Positions 54,004 to 64,000 of a DNA stretch of 64,000 nucleotides are shown piece after piece (within the stretch, counting starts at the first letter, position 1; each line of letters opens with the position of its first letter). The notes beneath the pieces are model-generated. The model was not told the DNA's origin. It made no database searches and saw only the letters and a program-made list of their open reading frames with translations. Source of the stretch: Athripsodes cinereus (taxonomy: Eukaryota > Arthropoda > Insecta > Trichoptera > Leptoceridae); NCBI GenBank assembly GCA_947579605.1, contig OX388310.1, forward strand, positions 1,736,001 through 1,800,000, written 5' to 3'. The position numbers and the translations under genes were made by a program.

Positions 54004-54454
54004 ATGCCGCTTGTTCAATGCGTGCATCATCCCAATCCTTCTATATGGCTGTGAGTCTTGGCACTTAACCAAGGCTCAACAGCGGAAGATACTAAGCTTT
54101 GAAAACAAGTGTCTTAGAAGAATTTTGGATGTCAAATGATATGAACATGTTACAAATGATGCTGTGCGCCGGCGCGCCCAACAGAAACCTGTAATCTCCG
54201 TAATACAGGAGAGACGATGGTCCTGGCTGGGACATGTTTTGAGAATGCCTAATGATGGTTGGCCAAAAAGAGCACTGTTCTTCCGTCCGCAGGGGTTCCG
54301 TCGCCCCGGGCGTCCCTCTTTCACAATACACCGTTCCTATGACAACGATATCAGAGCGCAAGGAATATCGTGGAAAGAGGTGACGCAATTGGCACAGAGA
54401 CGCTCTGGATGGAGGAGGCTGGTTTCTGCCTTGCGCTCCCGAGAGGAGCGTTGA
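54004..54454 (+). pseudogene. LINE C-terminus, family C, best copy
   Basis: Reads IILPILLYGCESWHLTKAQ-type codons, ERRWSWLGHVLRM, GWPKRALFFRPQGFRRPGRP and SGWRRLVSALRSREER with stop at 54452-54454. One stop interrupts it near 54138. This is the C-terminal region after the RT domain of a LINE distinct from the RTE-like family above. Confidence 0.8.
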
Positions 54455-54617
54455 GGGCAATGATGATGATGATATTAATTAAATTAATAAATAATATGAA
54501 ATATAATAACACTGTTAGAAATTTCCACTCAGTAAGATTTTTCCAGACCAAAAGTTTTCACCCATACTTACTTGTAGGCATCTTCAGGGATAAAAATAAT
54601 TTTTAAAAATTCCTTAA

Positions 54618-54880
54618 ATAAGGGGTCCCGTGAAGCACAGCGCGAAAAATTGATCTCCCTGCACTCTTTTCTGTAACTTTTCGAGGGTCCTGTAAATGAA
54701 AAGTGTTTCGAAAAATAAAGGCATTTAACATCTTTCATTTAACGATAGGGTTTTCCACTCATCCTGAATGTCTTTATTTTTGTTGGCACGAAGAGAAAAG
54801 CTTGCATGTTTATTACATGCAGTGAGTAGTTCTGCTGGCTACCCCAATATTGTAGGATACGCCGCGATGATATTTGTAGG
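54618..54880 (+). repeat. Repeat family A, complete
   Basis: GGTCCCGTGAAGCACAGCGC to GGCTACCCCAATATTGTAGG and a GATGATATT end. Confidence 0.75.
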
Positions 54881-55004
54881 ATAGCTAGGTAATTCATATG
54901 GAATTTTACAAAATAAATATATGTATAAAAAAATATTTGTATCTATAATACAAGATCTGGAGCTGTATAGCATTAATAATTTCACAATATGAAGTAGTTC
55001 GTAG

Positions 55005-55312
55005 TTCTAAATCAGTGATTCCCAAAGTGGTCCAGGTGGGCTCCCAGGGGTCCACGAGAGACTCGATGGGGGTCCACGATGGCGTGACTAAAAAATCGGG
55101 GTCCACGAACTGTAAAAGGGGGTCCACGAATCCATAGTTAAAGAATCAGATATTCGGTGTAAGAAAACCGAGGAGTTTTTGAAATATTTCAGATCCCTAT
55201 ACCATTTCGAAAGTTTGGCGACGGGGAGGTAGAAATACAGGAGGTCCACCGGAACCAGCAAATTTTTGAAAGTGGTCCACGAGAAAAAAGTTTGAGAACC
55301 TTTGTTCTAAAC
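55005..55312. mobile_element. hAT MITE, 292 bp, with 8-bp target duplication
   Basis: TTCTAAAT (55005-55012) and TTCTAAAC (55305-55312) flank a unit that starts CAGTGATTCCCAAAGTGG and ends TTTGAGAACCTTTG, whose ends pair as CA..G.TTC.CAAA. At least six GGTCCAC motifs lie inside, probably transposase contacts. Confidence 0.85.
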
Positions 55313-55779
55313 AGAGACCGTAGAAGTTTGTAACTAGCTAAATAGTAAGAATTATTTAAAAATGTCTTTGGATAAGAAACTTCCTTCCTTGCAAAACTCC
55401 TAATGCAATTATACCGGAGGGAATGTAAACAACACATTACTAACTTAAATATTGCTGTAATCTTAGAAACTACAACCGCATCTAATACATAATACTGGAA
55501 TTTTTAAATGAAAAATCAACTGCATAAGTTGATATACTCTTGGAGGAGACACTCACTACTATTTACAACTACAGGCATATTATGATCACTTATTTAATAC
55601 AGACTTCTTTGATGTTAGAGAGAGAAAGAGAGAGTACCGGATGTTTCCAATGTTCAGTAAGGTACATCTTATGACATACTTTATTCTCAAAATACTTGTA
55701 ACATTGATGTATCTATTAATTGATAAATAAAATCACTCGTAGACGAATGACTGGCTTTTTAACACAGATTATATACAGG
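55313..55779. other. Nothing recognised
   Basis: A GA-rich run (55615-55636) only. Confidence 0.4.
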
Positions 55780-56042
55780 ATAGATAATACAGGAGAGACG
55801 ATGGTCCAGGCTGGGACATCTTCTGAGAATGCCCAATGATAGTTGGCCAAAAAGAGCACTGTTCTTCCGTCCGCATAGGGTTCCGTCGCCCCGGGCGTCC
55901 CTCTTTCACAATACACCGTTCCTATGATAACGACATTAGAGCGCAGGGAATGTCGTGGGAAGAGGTGATGCAATTGGCGCAGAGACGCTCTGAATGGAGG
56001 AGGCTGGTTTCTGCCCTGCGCTCCCGAGAGGAGCGTTGAGGG
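55780..56042 (+). pseudogene. LINE C-terminus, family C
   Basis: Starts at the GRDDGPGWDIF-equivalent and ends RRLVSALRSREER with stop at 56037-56039. A one-base insertion near 55877 disrupts the frame. Confidence 0.8.
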
Positions 56043-56236
56043 CGATGAAAAATGATATTTACTGAATCTGAAAATAGAAAAAGCATTTGGTTTATAATAA
56101 GGTGAAACATAATGCATAAGCGCACCGTGTAGAACAATTAACTTTTTCTTCATTATTTCTATACCTCTAATAGTATCAAGATGTAGGTTCATTTCAGTGT
56201 TTCAGACGTTTCGTTCTCTGCTCCAACGAGCAACGA

Positions 56237-56269
56237 GAATATTCGAGAATAGTCTAGAATATCCCAGAA
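56237..56269. promoter_or_regulatory. Phased heat-shock-element-like array
   Basis: GAA (56237), TTC (56242), GAA (56247), GTC (56252), GAA (56257), TCC (56262) and GAA (56267) are spaced exactly 5 bp apart; five of seven units are perfect. No downstream gene is recognised on either side, so a function is unproven. Confidence 0.4.
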
Positions 56270-56735
56270 GCCTGACACTTCTGAGGTTGAAGTCTACCGC
56301 TTCAAACAACCAACACCAAGAGTAATACCTAGATATTATTGTTAAAGTTACCATTAAACTACATAATACTGGAATCTGTGTTTTTGTATATGTATTTATC
56401 TATGCATTGAGCAGGTACCTGCCAACGTTCGCGATATTTACCACAGAAACTTTTCGCATTACCTGCAGAAACATCTAATAAGAATATGTTATATTCCAGT
56501 GCACTGCTTATTCCTATCTGCGGCTAACATACTCTGATAACTTGAACCAATTACTGCTCTTTTTGTACTGTATAAAGACGCAACACAAATTCCACCCATC
56601 CATTCTTAATTTATTTATAAAACACAATTTTTTATTTATTTATTATCAATTCTCTCAAAGTGAACAAAGCATAGTACACACAACATTAGACATATGAATT
56701 GTGTCGGTGCACACGTTGTAGAATTCCATAACAAT

Positions 56736-56940
56736 GTAATATTTGAAACAAGTGTTTCTTTCTACTATTCATTATTAATTCCCAGAGAGACGTGTTTCGA
56801 CTTATAAGGTCATTATCAATCTGATCAATCAATCTCATCAAGATTGATTATGACCTTATAAGTCGAAAGACGTCTCTCTGGGAATTAATAATCAATAGTA
56901 GAAAGAAACACTTGTTTCAAATTACATTACAACAGAGATA
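56736..56940. repeat. Foldback with ribozyme-like centre
   Basis: Arms of about 90 bp share GAAACAAGTGTTTCTTTCTA, AATTCCCAGAGAGACGT and CGACTTATAAGGTCAT. On the plus strand TTGATTA (core-like), stem GAC/GTC, GAA, AGACGTCT and C precede TCT, which pairs with AGA; this is a decayed version of the hammerhead layout. Confidence 0.65.
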
Positions 56941-57324
56941 ATCTAGATAACAAAAAAAAACATTTTGGCTTCCCCAAACAGCAATGAAATGCTGGTATGA
57001 GGGGAGGATGTTATTCTAAAACTTGACACATTGTGACTTATACATAAATAACACATTATACCTAATCATTGACCTATTTTACAACTTGCACTTTTCACTT
57101 AATTAACACTTTCACTATATATGTATACTTATAAGTTAGAAAAATATTTTAATTCCAATTTAAGTTGAAATGTAGGTTACTATGTAGTTTTTAATAATAT
57201 TGAGTGAGCTATTTTCGACTAACAAAGTTCGACGATTACTGTGTAAGACGAAATCAAGTCATTAAATCATTAAAAAGTGTGAAAACTTAAATCATTTTGT
57301 ATTTTTGTACATAAATTACTATTA
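56941..57324. other. Nothing recognised
   Basis: AT-rich. Confidence 0.4.
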
Positions 57325-57420
57325 CTACTACAACAATCGCATTACGGCATATTTCACAAGTGGAGAAGCCACCAAATCAGATGTATGCAATAAATATGCT
57401 AGATGTCTTCTCTTTACTTA
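57325..57420 (-). repeat. Repeat family A, 3' part
   Basis: (CTA)n, GCATTACGGCATATTTCACA, AGTGGAGAAGCCACC. Confidence 0.65.
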
Positions 57421-57850
57421 CTTACTTTACTTACTTTTCGTATGGCCCGGTGTTGATGAATCTTAACCCATGTGGGCTGCGTCTTCTCTTTACGAACTAT
57501 TTACCAAAAACCAAATGCCACAAGTTCTTAAATTATCATTTTTTGTGTACAGATGTAACATGTCACAAAATATATTTGATAATGCATTTATATCGACTTT
57601 CTTGATGCTTTATAGCACATGTCCTCCAAGGGTATCTTCTGAATTAATTTAAAATTAGTTAATTAATCAAAAATCTCAAACTTTAAAAACCTATTTCACC
57701 TAAACTGCCAAATGTGGACAAATTGTGTCTTCTGTGCTTTTAACCATTGACTCTTAATATCTTCCTCAAGCAGGTGTAAAAATTTAGTCAAATGCAAAAA
57801 TTACGTTCAACAAAATATCATAGACAAGCTGTTTTTTTCTTCATATTTCA
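57421..57850. other. Nothing recognised
   Basis: Begins with a (TTAC)n run; short frames only. Confidence 0.4.
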
Positions 57851-59138
57851 GAACCATCTAGGGATTGCAATCCAGCAAAGTGGGATCCCGCAATCCAGCG
57901 GGATCCGCGTAATTTTAGGGTCTGCGGGATCCCGCAAATGCTTGCGGATCCGCATGTGCGAATCCGCAAACTGAAGATTTTCCGAAAGTTGCCAACTAAA
58001 GGTGATACTTACATATTTGCAAAAATAATTAAAGAAGAAACAGGAAAAGAATTATGCTTAATCCTAGATTGCTGCACTCGCTAAAACAGCTTGCTTGATA
58101 TGTTAGAAAGATTATAGTCCCAAAGTTTGCATTGAGAAGGCTCTCATCGACAAAGCATCTGACATAAAATTTACGCACACAATCAAAAACGTGATTGACA
58201 GCTTGCAGCCCTTTAAATTGGTCGTAAAGTAATATGCAGAAGAGAGTCTACACTAATAACGGCAGATATAACATTTCGATTTATTTAAGAGAAGCTAGAG
58301 AAGCTAGACACAGTATTAAGCGATGTACTATCCGGGGCGCTGCGTTCAAGAGTGAAAGAAAGATGCAGTGAAATTACAGCTATGTTGATTTATTTTCCGC
58401 ATCCAAAAAAATATGACTAAGAGTTGAAAACGTGCAATTCAATATTTGTAATGCCGAAAAAGAATAAGATGCGGCAAGAAATGAAAAACATGTTACATCG
58501 AGTCATTATAGAAGACGCTCAAAATGTAGAATTTGTAGTTTTAGGTCATGTAATTGCAGATAATTGTCAACAGTCTCTGAATGTGGAAAACAATTTAACT
58601 TTACAAATGGAATAAGAAATGTAGCAAGACAATGGAGACAAGAGAAATGCTTCGAAAAAATATTGAAAAAAGAAATGGCAGCATTTAAAAGTGAAGGAAT
58701 TAAAGAAAAGTATTTGAATTTGTTGCACGACTTTATCAATACAAGTATCTAACCAACAATTAGTGTGGGGGCAGAAAGAGCCTTTTCGGTCGCTGACTAC
58801 ATAATATGTAGTTCCTTAAGAAGTATCTTGGAAGATAACACCATTAATGCTATTTTTTTAAAAATCATTTTTCTAAAAAGAGAAGTGACTTTTCATTTGA
58901 TATTTTAAAATTTGTTCCATAACACTTGATTGATTAGATAATGAATTAGTAAGAAAAATTAAAGACTAATAGTAGATAACTATAGTTAGTTATGTCAAAT
59001 TCATATATGATAGTATAGTTATTTATGTTATATTCAATTATGTACAGTAAGATGTAGTTTTTTTTTGCAATTTTTAATAATCCAGCAGAAATCCCTCGGG
59101 ATTGAAAACGGTGCGGGATTGCAATCCCTAGTACCATC
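57851..59138 (+). mobile_element. hAT transposon with decayed transposase
   Basis: GAACCATC (57851-57858) and GTACCATC (59131-59138) are near-identical 8-bp repeats. Ends are TAGGGATTGCAATCC in both orientations. GCGGGATCC-type repeats fill the first 100 bp. Confidence 0.85.
57970..58905 (+). pseudogene. hAT transposase remnant
   Basis: Multiple stops and frameshifts. Readable parts: EKLDTVLSDVLSGALRSRVK-like codons, REEMKNMLHR, and near 58760 ISVGAERAFSVADYI with LEDNTINAIFFLK, the C-terminal dimerisation block of hAT transposases. Non-functional. No BED finger can be made out. Confidence 0.75.
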
Positions 59139-59704
59139 ATATTAAGAGTAAGTATGTAAATGTAGGTAACTGATTTCAGTGTGATGTTTCAGGATATTGT
59201 AACAGGAAAGCTCCCCCTGGTAGAACCCTCTGCAGATCAGCAGAACTACACACGGCGACAAGCGGAACAAACACATGACTTCCTTCTCATGAAATACATA
59301 CCTACATAGATTTGTAATATATTGTATTGTCATGCAATATAACCACAGGGTACAGCAGTAAGTAATGATATTGTATGTAGTGGCACCATACGAAGCGATT
59401 TAAGCACTTTGTGTAGGGAATCATTGACTTGTTTTTTTTTTCATTTTAGTGACGCGTAAGAATATTTTTTTACTACAGTTATTTTTAACATAACTTTTTT
59501 CATGTTAACACTAATTCTTGTTATAAACCGATCGATGGTTCGGAGTACTGTGGTTTAAAAAAAAAGTATTCTACATTTGTTTTACAAAACTTAATTATTT
59601 ATCTACTCATGACATTAACTATATAAACAAATGTTAAATTTTTAAATAATATATAAAATAAAATAAAAAAAATATTAGTTGCAAATAACTTACTAGTTAC
59701 TCTG
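59139..59704. other. Nothing recognised
   Basis: No supported feature. Confidence 0.4.
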
Positions 59705-59960
59705 ATGTGATTAATGTTTAGAGCACTTGACTCGTAAAACAGAGGTGCTGGTTTCAACTCCTAATAGGGGTGGTTGGCTAGACAAAGTCCCTACACAGCA
59801 ATGAGTGCAGATACCCACTTTGAAAGGATTGATATGAGAGAAACATTAGAGATATAAAATTGGTGAATGTTGTCGTGGTTTAAAGCTCCAAAGCAAGCCT
59901 GAGCCATTCTTAAGCGTCGGGACACCTAATACTCTCTCTCTCTATCCTGCAAGTGATGCA
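59705..59960 (+). repeat. tRNA-like SINE remnant
   Basis: TTAGAGCACTTGACTCGTAA, then AACAGAGGTGCTGG and TTTCAACTCC resemble the D, anticodon and T regions of a tRNA-Thr(CGT). No acceptor stem can be closed, so a degenerate SINE is the likelier reading. An (TC)n end follows. Confidence 0.45.
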
Positions 59961-60574
59961 TATCCTTAGGTTAAATCATAACTATCGAGATATATACCAC
60001 ATATACTACGTGTAAAATAAATCAGTTTAATTCGAAAATCAAAAATCTTCGTATTTTTAATTACTTTATATTTGTCTTCATTTCATGGAAAAAAGGTTGA
60101 TCAGCCGTTTATTTTGCGAATGAAAAATTAAATAATCACCTTCTTTTAGAAGGGCAAGTTATGTTATAGAAAAGCATTTAAGCAATGATTCCGAGATTCA
60201 ACGATCACATCAAATATATCAACAATCAAATGAACTAATGTAATCAAATTCATCTAAGTACCCTATTCTGATATAGAAACTACATATCTGTATAGGTATG
60301 CATGTAAACTAGAGATAGATTCGGCTTTACCAGTTCTCATCCAGTGAGTATGATATAATAATTATAATGTGCAAGTTAATATTCCTGGGAACCTGTGCCA
60401 TACCTCTAGAGGAAACTGCCAACGTGTCAGAGGGCAGTTCTCCGTGCAACTAATTTACATACAAGTACAGCACATACCTACATATTATATTAAACTATGG
60501 TGGAAATATCCTTAATCTATAAATAATATTATTGTTGAATTGATATTATAACTGTCTTGCGTGAATCAAATGGC
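59961..60574. other. Nothing recognised
   Basis: A small AACTGCC/GGCAGTT hairpin at about 60414-60440. Confidence 0.4.
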
Positions 60575-60827
60575 GACGTACACGGTCGGGCGGGCCGGGG
60601 GTGGCCTGATATGGGATCCTACTTTTATGAAGACTAACACAATCTATCCATTGTTTGGTCCCTGAGGGGACTGCCCCTGGCTCGCTCGTCTGGGATCATT
60701 ATTGGGAGCCCATGATGGGTTTGATAATAAGAAAAACTGATAAGACCATACGTGTGATGTCCATGATGATTAACATATTGTGATAATAGTCAAATGTTGA
60801 TGTATTGTAAGGAGGGAAATAAAAATC
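60575..60827 (+). repeat. LINE-like 3' end, family I
   Basis: GC-rich start (GGGCGGGCCGGGGGTGGCC), then an end GTTGATGTATTGTAAGGAGG and GAAATAAAAATC. An inverted piece of this end is at 61301-61350. Confidence 0.55.
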
Positions 60828-60854
60828 TTTTCATTTCAACTACTAATTCTACTA

Positions 60855-61100
60855 CTACTATCCTATTACGGCATATCTCACAAGTAAAATATCCAGCAGA
60901 TCAGCTGTATATAATAAACATACCGTTATATATGTGCTAACAATAAATTAAGGCAACCACGATAAATGCAAACTTCATCGCAGAATTTAAGATGTAAAAT
61001 GTTTTTATTTTTCCGAATACATGCCTTTTACAGGACACTATTAAACTTACGGTAAAGAATGGGAGACCAATTCTTTGCCGAGTGCTCCTAAGAACAATAA
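60855..61100 (-). repeat. Repeat family A, complete
   Basis: (CTA)n, TATTACGGCATATCTCACAA to GAATGGGAGACCAATTCTTT, then GCCGAGTGCTCC. Confidence 0.8.
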
Positions 61101-61300
61101 TATTCAGTTCTTTAACCTTGTGTAAGTGCCAAGTGCTAGTCATTCTGCACAGAGGGCTTTTAAAACCCGCATTACTAAAGAGACACGCAATAAAAAAAAA
61201 ACATTATTTATTATAAAACCTTTATTATTTTCTTGTCATTATTAATTTCACCCAATACAGTATTGCAGTTAATAAAATTTTAATACTAAAACATAATATT

Positions 61301-61350
61301 TATTTCCCTCCTTACAATACATCAACATTTGACTATTATCACAATATGTA
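61301..61350 (-). repeat. Family I 3' end, inverted
   Basis: TATTTCCCTCCTTACAATAC, then ATCAACATTTGACTATTATC. Confidence 0.75.
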
Positions 61351-61360
61351 AATCACTTAT

Positions 61361-61860
61361 ACTTATTTTACCTTTGTGACTATATATATGAATCCTCTAT
61401 TTACAATGAATGACTTTATTAAATATTTTTTATTGACTTATAATAATTATCTCACTGACACTTATTTTACCTATATGACTATATATTTTTAATTCTCTAT
61501 TTACAATGACTCATTTGAATATTTTTGATTGACATAATTATAATTATCTCATCTTACACTTATTTTACCTGCATGACTATATATTTATAAATCCTCTATT
61601 TACAATGACATATTTGAATATTTTTGATTGACTTATAATAAACATAACATAACATAACATAACATACATAGACAATTCACACAGATCGTGCTAGTCCCAA
61701 ACTAAGATGAATCTTGTATTATAGGTACTAACGCGACGATACACACATATACAATGCACTAAACACATATACATGTAACACCCAGACCCAGGACAATTTT
61801 GAAAAAGGTCATTCTTCACTTTGCCCTGGCCGGGCACTTATTTTACCTGTAATACTGTAC
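61361..61860. repeat. 98-bp minisatellite interrupted by a SINE
   Basis: Units start ACTTATTTTACCT at 61361, 61460 and 61558, and a partial unit resumes at 61836. Each contains GACTATATAT and CTCTATTTACAATGA. Confidence 0.85.
61641..61834 (-). repeat. SINE family E, head truncated
   Basis: (AACAT)n tail at left, CAATTCACACAGATCGTGCT, ending TTTGCCCTGGCCGGG just before the B box. Confidence 0.8.
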
Positions 61861-61889
61861 TTGATATAACAAATTTATTGTGTAGTTTT

Positions 61890-61966
61890 TTGTTTTTAAT
61901 ATAATTGTTAACATGTCAAAGGCTAACGCCGTAAATATATGAAATAAATAAATAAATAAATAAATA
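61890..61966 (+). repeat. LINE 3' tail with (AAAT)n
   Basis: TTGTTAACATGTCAAAGGCT, then AACGCCGTAAATATATG and AAATAAATAAAT. Confidence 0.65.
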
Positions 61967-62715
61967 ATAGCTCAATAAATTATTAATTGATATAAAATTT
62001 TCTAAAGATGTTCGTTTAATATCATTGCAAGTAACTTAAAAGTCGCATTCTCAAGGAGAATAAGTTTACTTAGCGACTGTTACTGTAAGATGTTTATGTG
62101 GAAAAGCTCTAGAGGCCTCAGGTTGTTATCTAATAATTAATTAACTAACATCGGGAACAAACTTTACAGTCACTTTAACCACTTAAACATCTTGCCACAA
62201 GTTGTTATTGTAGGCATGATATGAATTCAAATGCTCCTGCTTGCTCACAGTGAATCCTCGAACTTAGAATAAAACCGTTACGTAAGTTTGCGTCGTAACC
62301 AAAAATCAGTTATTTCTTCTGATGCGACTTCTTTTACTGCGAATTTTATTTTATTTTATTTATTTTGTTTTATTGTAACAGAGTCATACAGTTTATCTCA
62401 CAATATAATACAATAACAATACACGTCATTTATAATACGTAAACCAATCAAGACTCTACACAGTTTGTAAAAAACATAAAAAATTACTTTAAAATTAAAT
62501 TTAATTTAAGTATATTATATCTAAAATACGAGTAGTGATTAAAGTACTTTTTAACTTAATTATTTTGCTTATTCTTAATGACCTTGCCACTTTAATTTGC
62601 AGCGACATATTGCATCCTTGTCGTTGGCCATACTCAGGATATCAGCAAAAGCAGGTGAGAGTTGCTCGTCCTTGTGACCGCAGTTTGTGTCCACTCCAGT
62701 TAGGAAGCCCCACCT
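61967..62715. other. Nothing recognised
   Basis: A possible inverted tail (TTTTA)n at 62345-62375. A short GC-richer frame at 62600-62715 has no known motif. Confidence 0.4.
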
Positions 62716-63281
62716 CAGTAGGCCTAGTCAAAACACATTTAGAGCGCTTGTAGACGTCCGTTTTTTCACCGGACGACGGACCGTCAATAAACGGCTATCC
62801 TTGTATACATATATTTTTTTACCGGATGAATGTTGCCTTGGACTGCCGTCTATATAGTTTTGACCTACTTTTTACCTACGTATTGGCCTACTATTTGTAC
62901 AAGAAAAAACTAAAATAGAAAAACGTAAAAGGTCATCGTGGGTGCATCCTATATTATTGGAAAGGGAAAAATATGGTGCATTTCATACTCTTCTTCGTTG
63001 GACTGTTGTCCGGTGCATGTACGTACACATAGGTACTCATTATAAATCATACACCACCGCGAATCCGGCAAAAAACACGGTCCGTCGTCCGATGAAAAAA
63101 ACGGACGTCTACAAGCGCTCTTAAGCGTTACTTTTTCGTTTAAACGTTGACGACGTTACGAGAACGCGTCAATTTTCGTAGCTATCTGTGTATTTTAGCT
63201 ACGAAAATTGACGCGTTCTCGCAACCTCGTCTTGTTTGAACGAAAACGTAACGTTTAAATGTGTTTTGACTAGGCCTACTG
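62716..63281. mobile_element. Palindromic MITE, split by a PIF/Harbinger-like insertion
   Basis: Outer arms CAGTAGGCCTAGTCAAAACA and its inverse at 63262-63281; inner arms share CGAGAACGCGTCAATTTTCG, then TAGCT. Without the insertion the unit is about 184 bp with arms of about 85 bp. Flanks give no clear target duplication. Confidence 0.8.
62742..63120. mobile_element. PIF/Harbinger-like MITE, TTA target duplication
   Basis: 379 bp, inverted ends GAGCGCTTGTAGACGTCCGT extending over about 42 bp to GACGGACCG. TTA occurs on both sides (62739-62741, 63121-63123), and removal restores the arm of the surrounding palindrome. A 3-bp TWA duplication is typical of PIF/Harbinger. No transposase. Confidence 0.75.
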
Positions 63282-64000
63282 TTGGATACTCTTACACTTA
63301 ATCACCCTCACCCTAAGTATTTAAAATCTTCCACATAAGGTAGTTTAAACTCTGCGAGTGTTTGTGCTTTCAGATGGCATTATTCATAGACTGTCACCTA
63401 GTTTTTGTATCTACAGTTCCTCTATGTGCTTTTCTGTTTAGATTGGGGGTCATTTGCGACCTTATGGAAGCATTTTCTCGATACCAGTCTTCAAAACGCC
63501 ATTATACTAAGACAGAGGTTGTATTTAGGGTCGTGGGTCAAGTAATCCAAGTTATAATATCATAGTTTGTACACCCTTGAAACTATTATTTCAACGATAA
63601 CATCAACAAAAAAATAAGCTAAAATCAAATCCTGTTTAGTGCAGAAGAAAAACTTGTGCAATTGACCAAGAGAACATGTCTGATAAATTAAAATTTATCT
63701 TATAATTATTTCATGCTCTCCATTTCGACTATGTAGTAGAAAATTAAATTTATCGACTGTTCATTCTTTAGTCGCTGTTCTTTTTAGTTTCACCATCCCC
63801 TACTCCTTGTGGGATATACACAAGTTCAAAAATAATTATGAACAACATTCAACTCTTGCGCGGGTATTATTTTCCCGGAATATAATCATATCATAATGTT
63901 TCCTAACTTGTCTAACAGTGTACAAGTAGATGGTTTTATAACAATAATTTGTATTATTTATTTATACACAGTTTTGTGGTATTTTGTAATTCAAAACTTC
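63282..64000. other. No gene recognised
   Basis: A 67-codon + frame (63362-63565) has no known motif. 63788-63830 faintly recalls the family A 3' block. Confidence 0.35.

Noticed and set aside
59710..59780. tRNA-Thr(CGT) gene
   Set aside because: The anticodon and T regions are recognisable, but no acceptor stem closes and the B box is altered.

Overview
The window is nuclear DNA of an insect, very probably a moth or butterfly. The case rests on strong AT-richness, spliced genes with GT-AG introns, two c-type lysozyme-like genes of lepidopteran type, and a dense, layered set of non-LTR retrotransposons, SINEs and short inverted-repeat DNA transposons. No bacterial, organellar or CRISPR features are visible. 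Species assignment is inference.

Only two host genes can be supported. They are tandem paralogues on the + strand at 14900-16588 and 18986-21066, here called LLP-A and LLP-B. Each has three exons, two phase-1 introns, a signal peptide and a GH22 (c-type lysozyme) fold. Both have Val at the position of the catalytic Glu, and LLP-B has also lost the catalytic Asp, so they look like secreted non-catalytic lysozyme-like proteins. Both carry a ninth cysteine in the mature chain, and it sits at a different place in each.

The rest is mobile-element debris. Region by region: 1-3.0 kb, an RTE-like LINE split by a CR1-like LINE with a 6-bp target duplication; 3.2-9.9 kb, repeat family A, a piggyBac-like MITE, a hAT element carrying a LINE tail, and two R4/Dong-like LINE ends; 10.6-12.4 kb, a 120-bp tandem array joined to a large palindrome with hammerhead-ribozyme-like cores on both strands, then a 312-bp foldback MITE inside a family A copy; 12.8-14.9 kb, LINE and SINE fragments; 14.9-21.6 kb, the lysozyme-like genes with repeats in their introns; 21.6-26.2 kb, MITE and SINE remnants; 26.2-31.0 kb, a LINE of jockey type with both ORFs open and a poly(A) tail; 33-36.8 kb, SINEs, RTE tails and more ribozyme-like foldbacks; 39-41 kb, a CACTG-ended element; 43.3-44.3 kb, an internally deleted Tc1-like element; 44.9-56 kb, RTE-like and second-family LINE C-termini plus a hAT MITE; 56.7-59.1 kb, a foldback and a hAT with transposase remains; 59.7-63.3 kb, SINE remnants, a minisatellite and a palindromic MITE with a PIF/Harbinger-like element inserted in it.

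The most unusual signal is a recurrent hammerhead-like architecture. It comprises a CTGATGA-type core, an extra U, a short stem II, GAA, a tiny stem III and an NUH triplet. It recurs in five unrelated-looking foldback repeats, one of them inside intron 1 of LLP-B on the coding strand.
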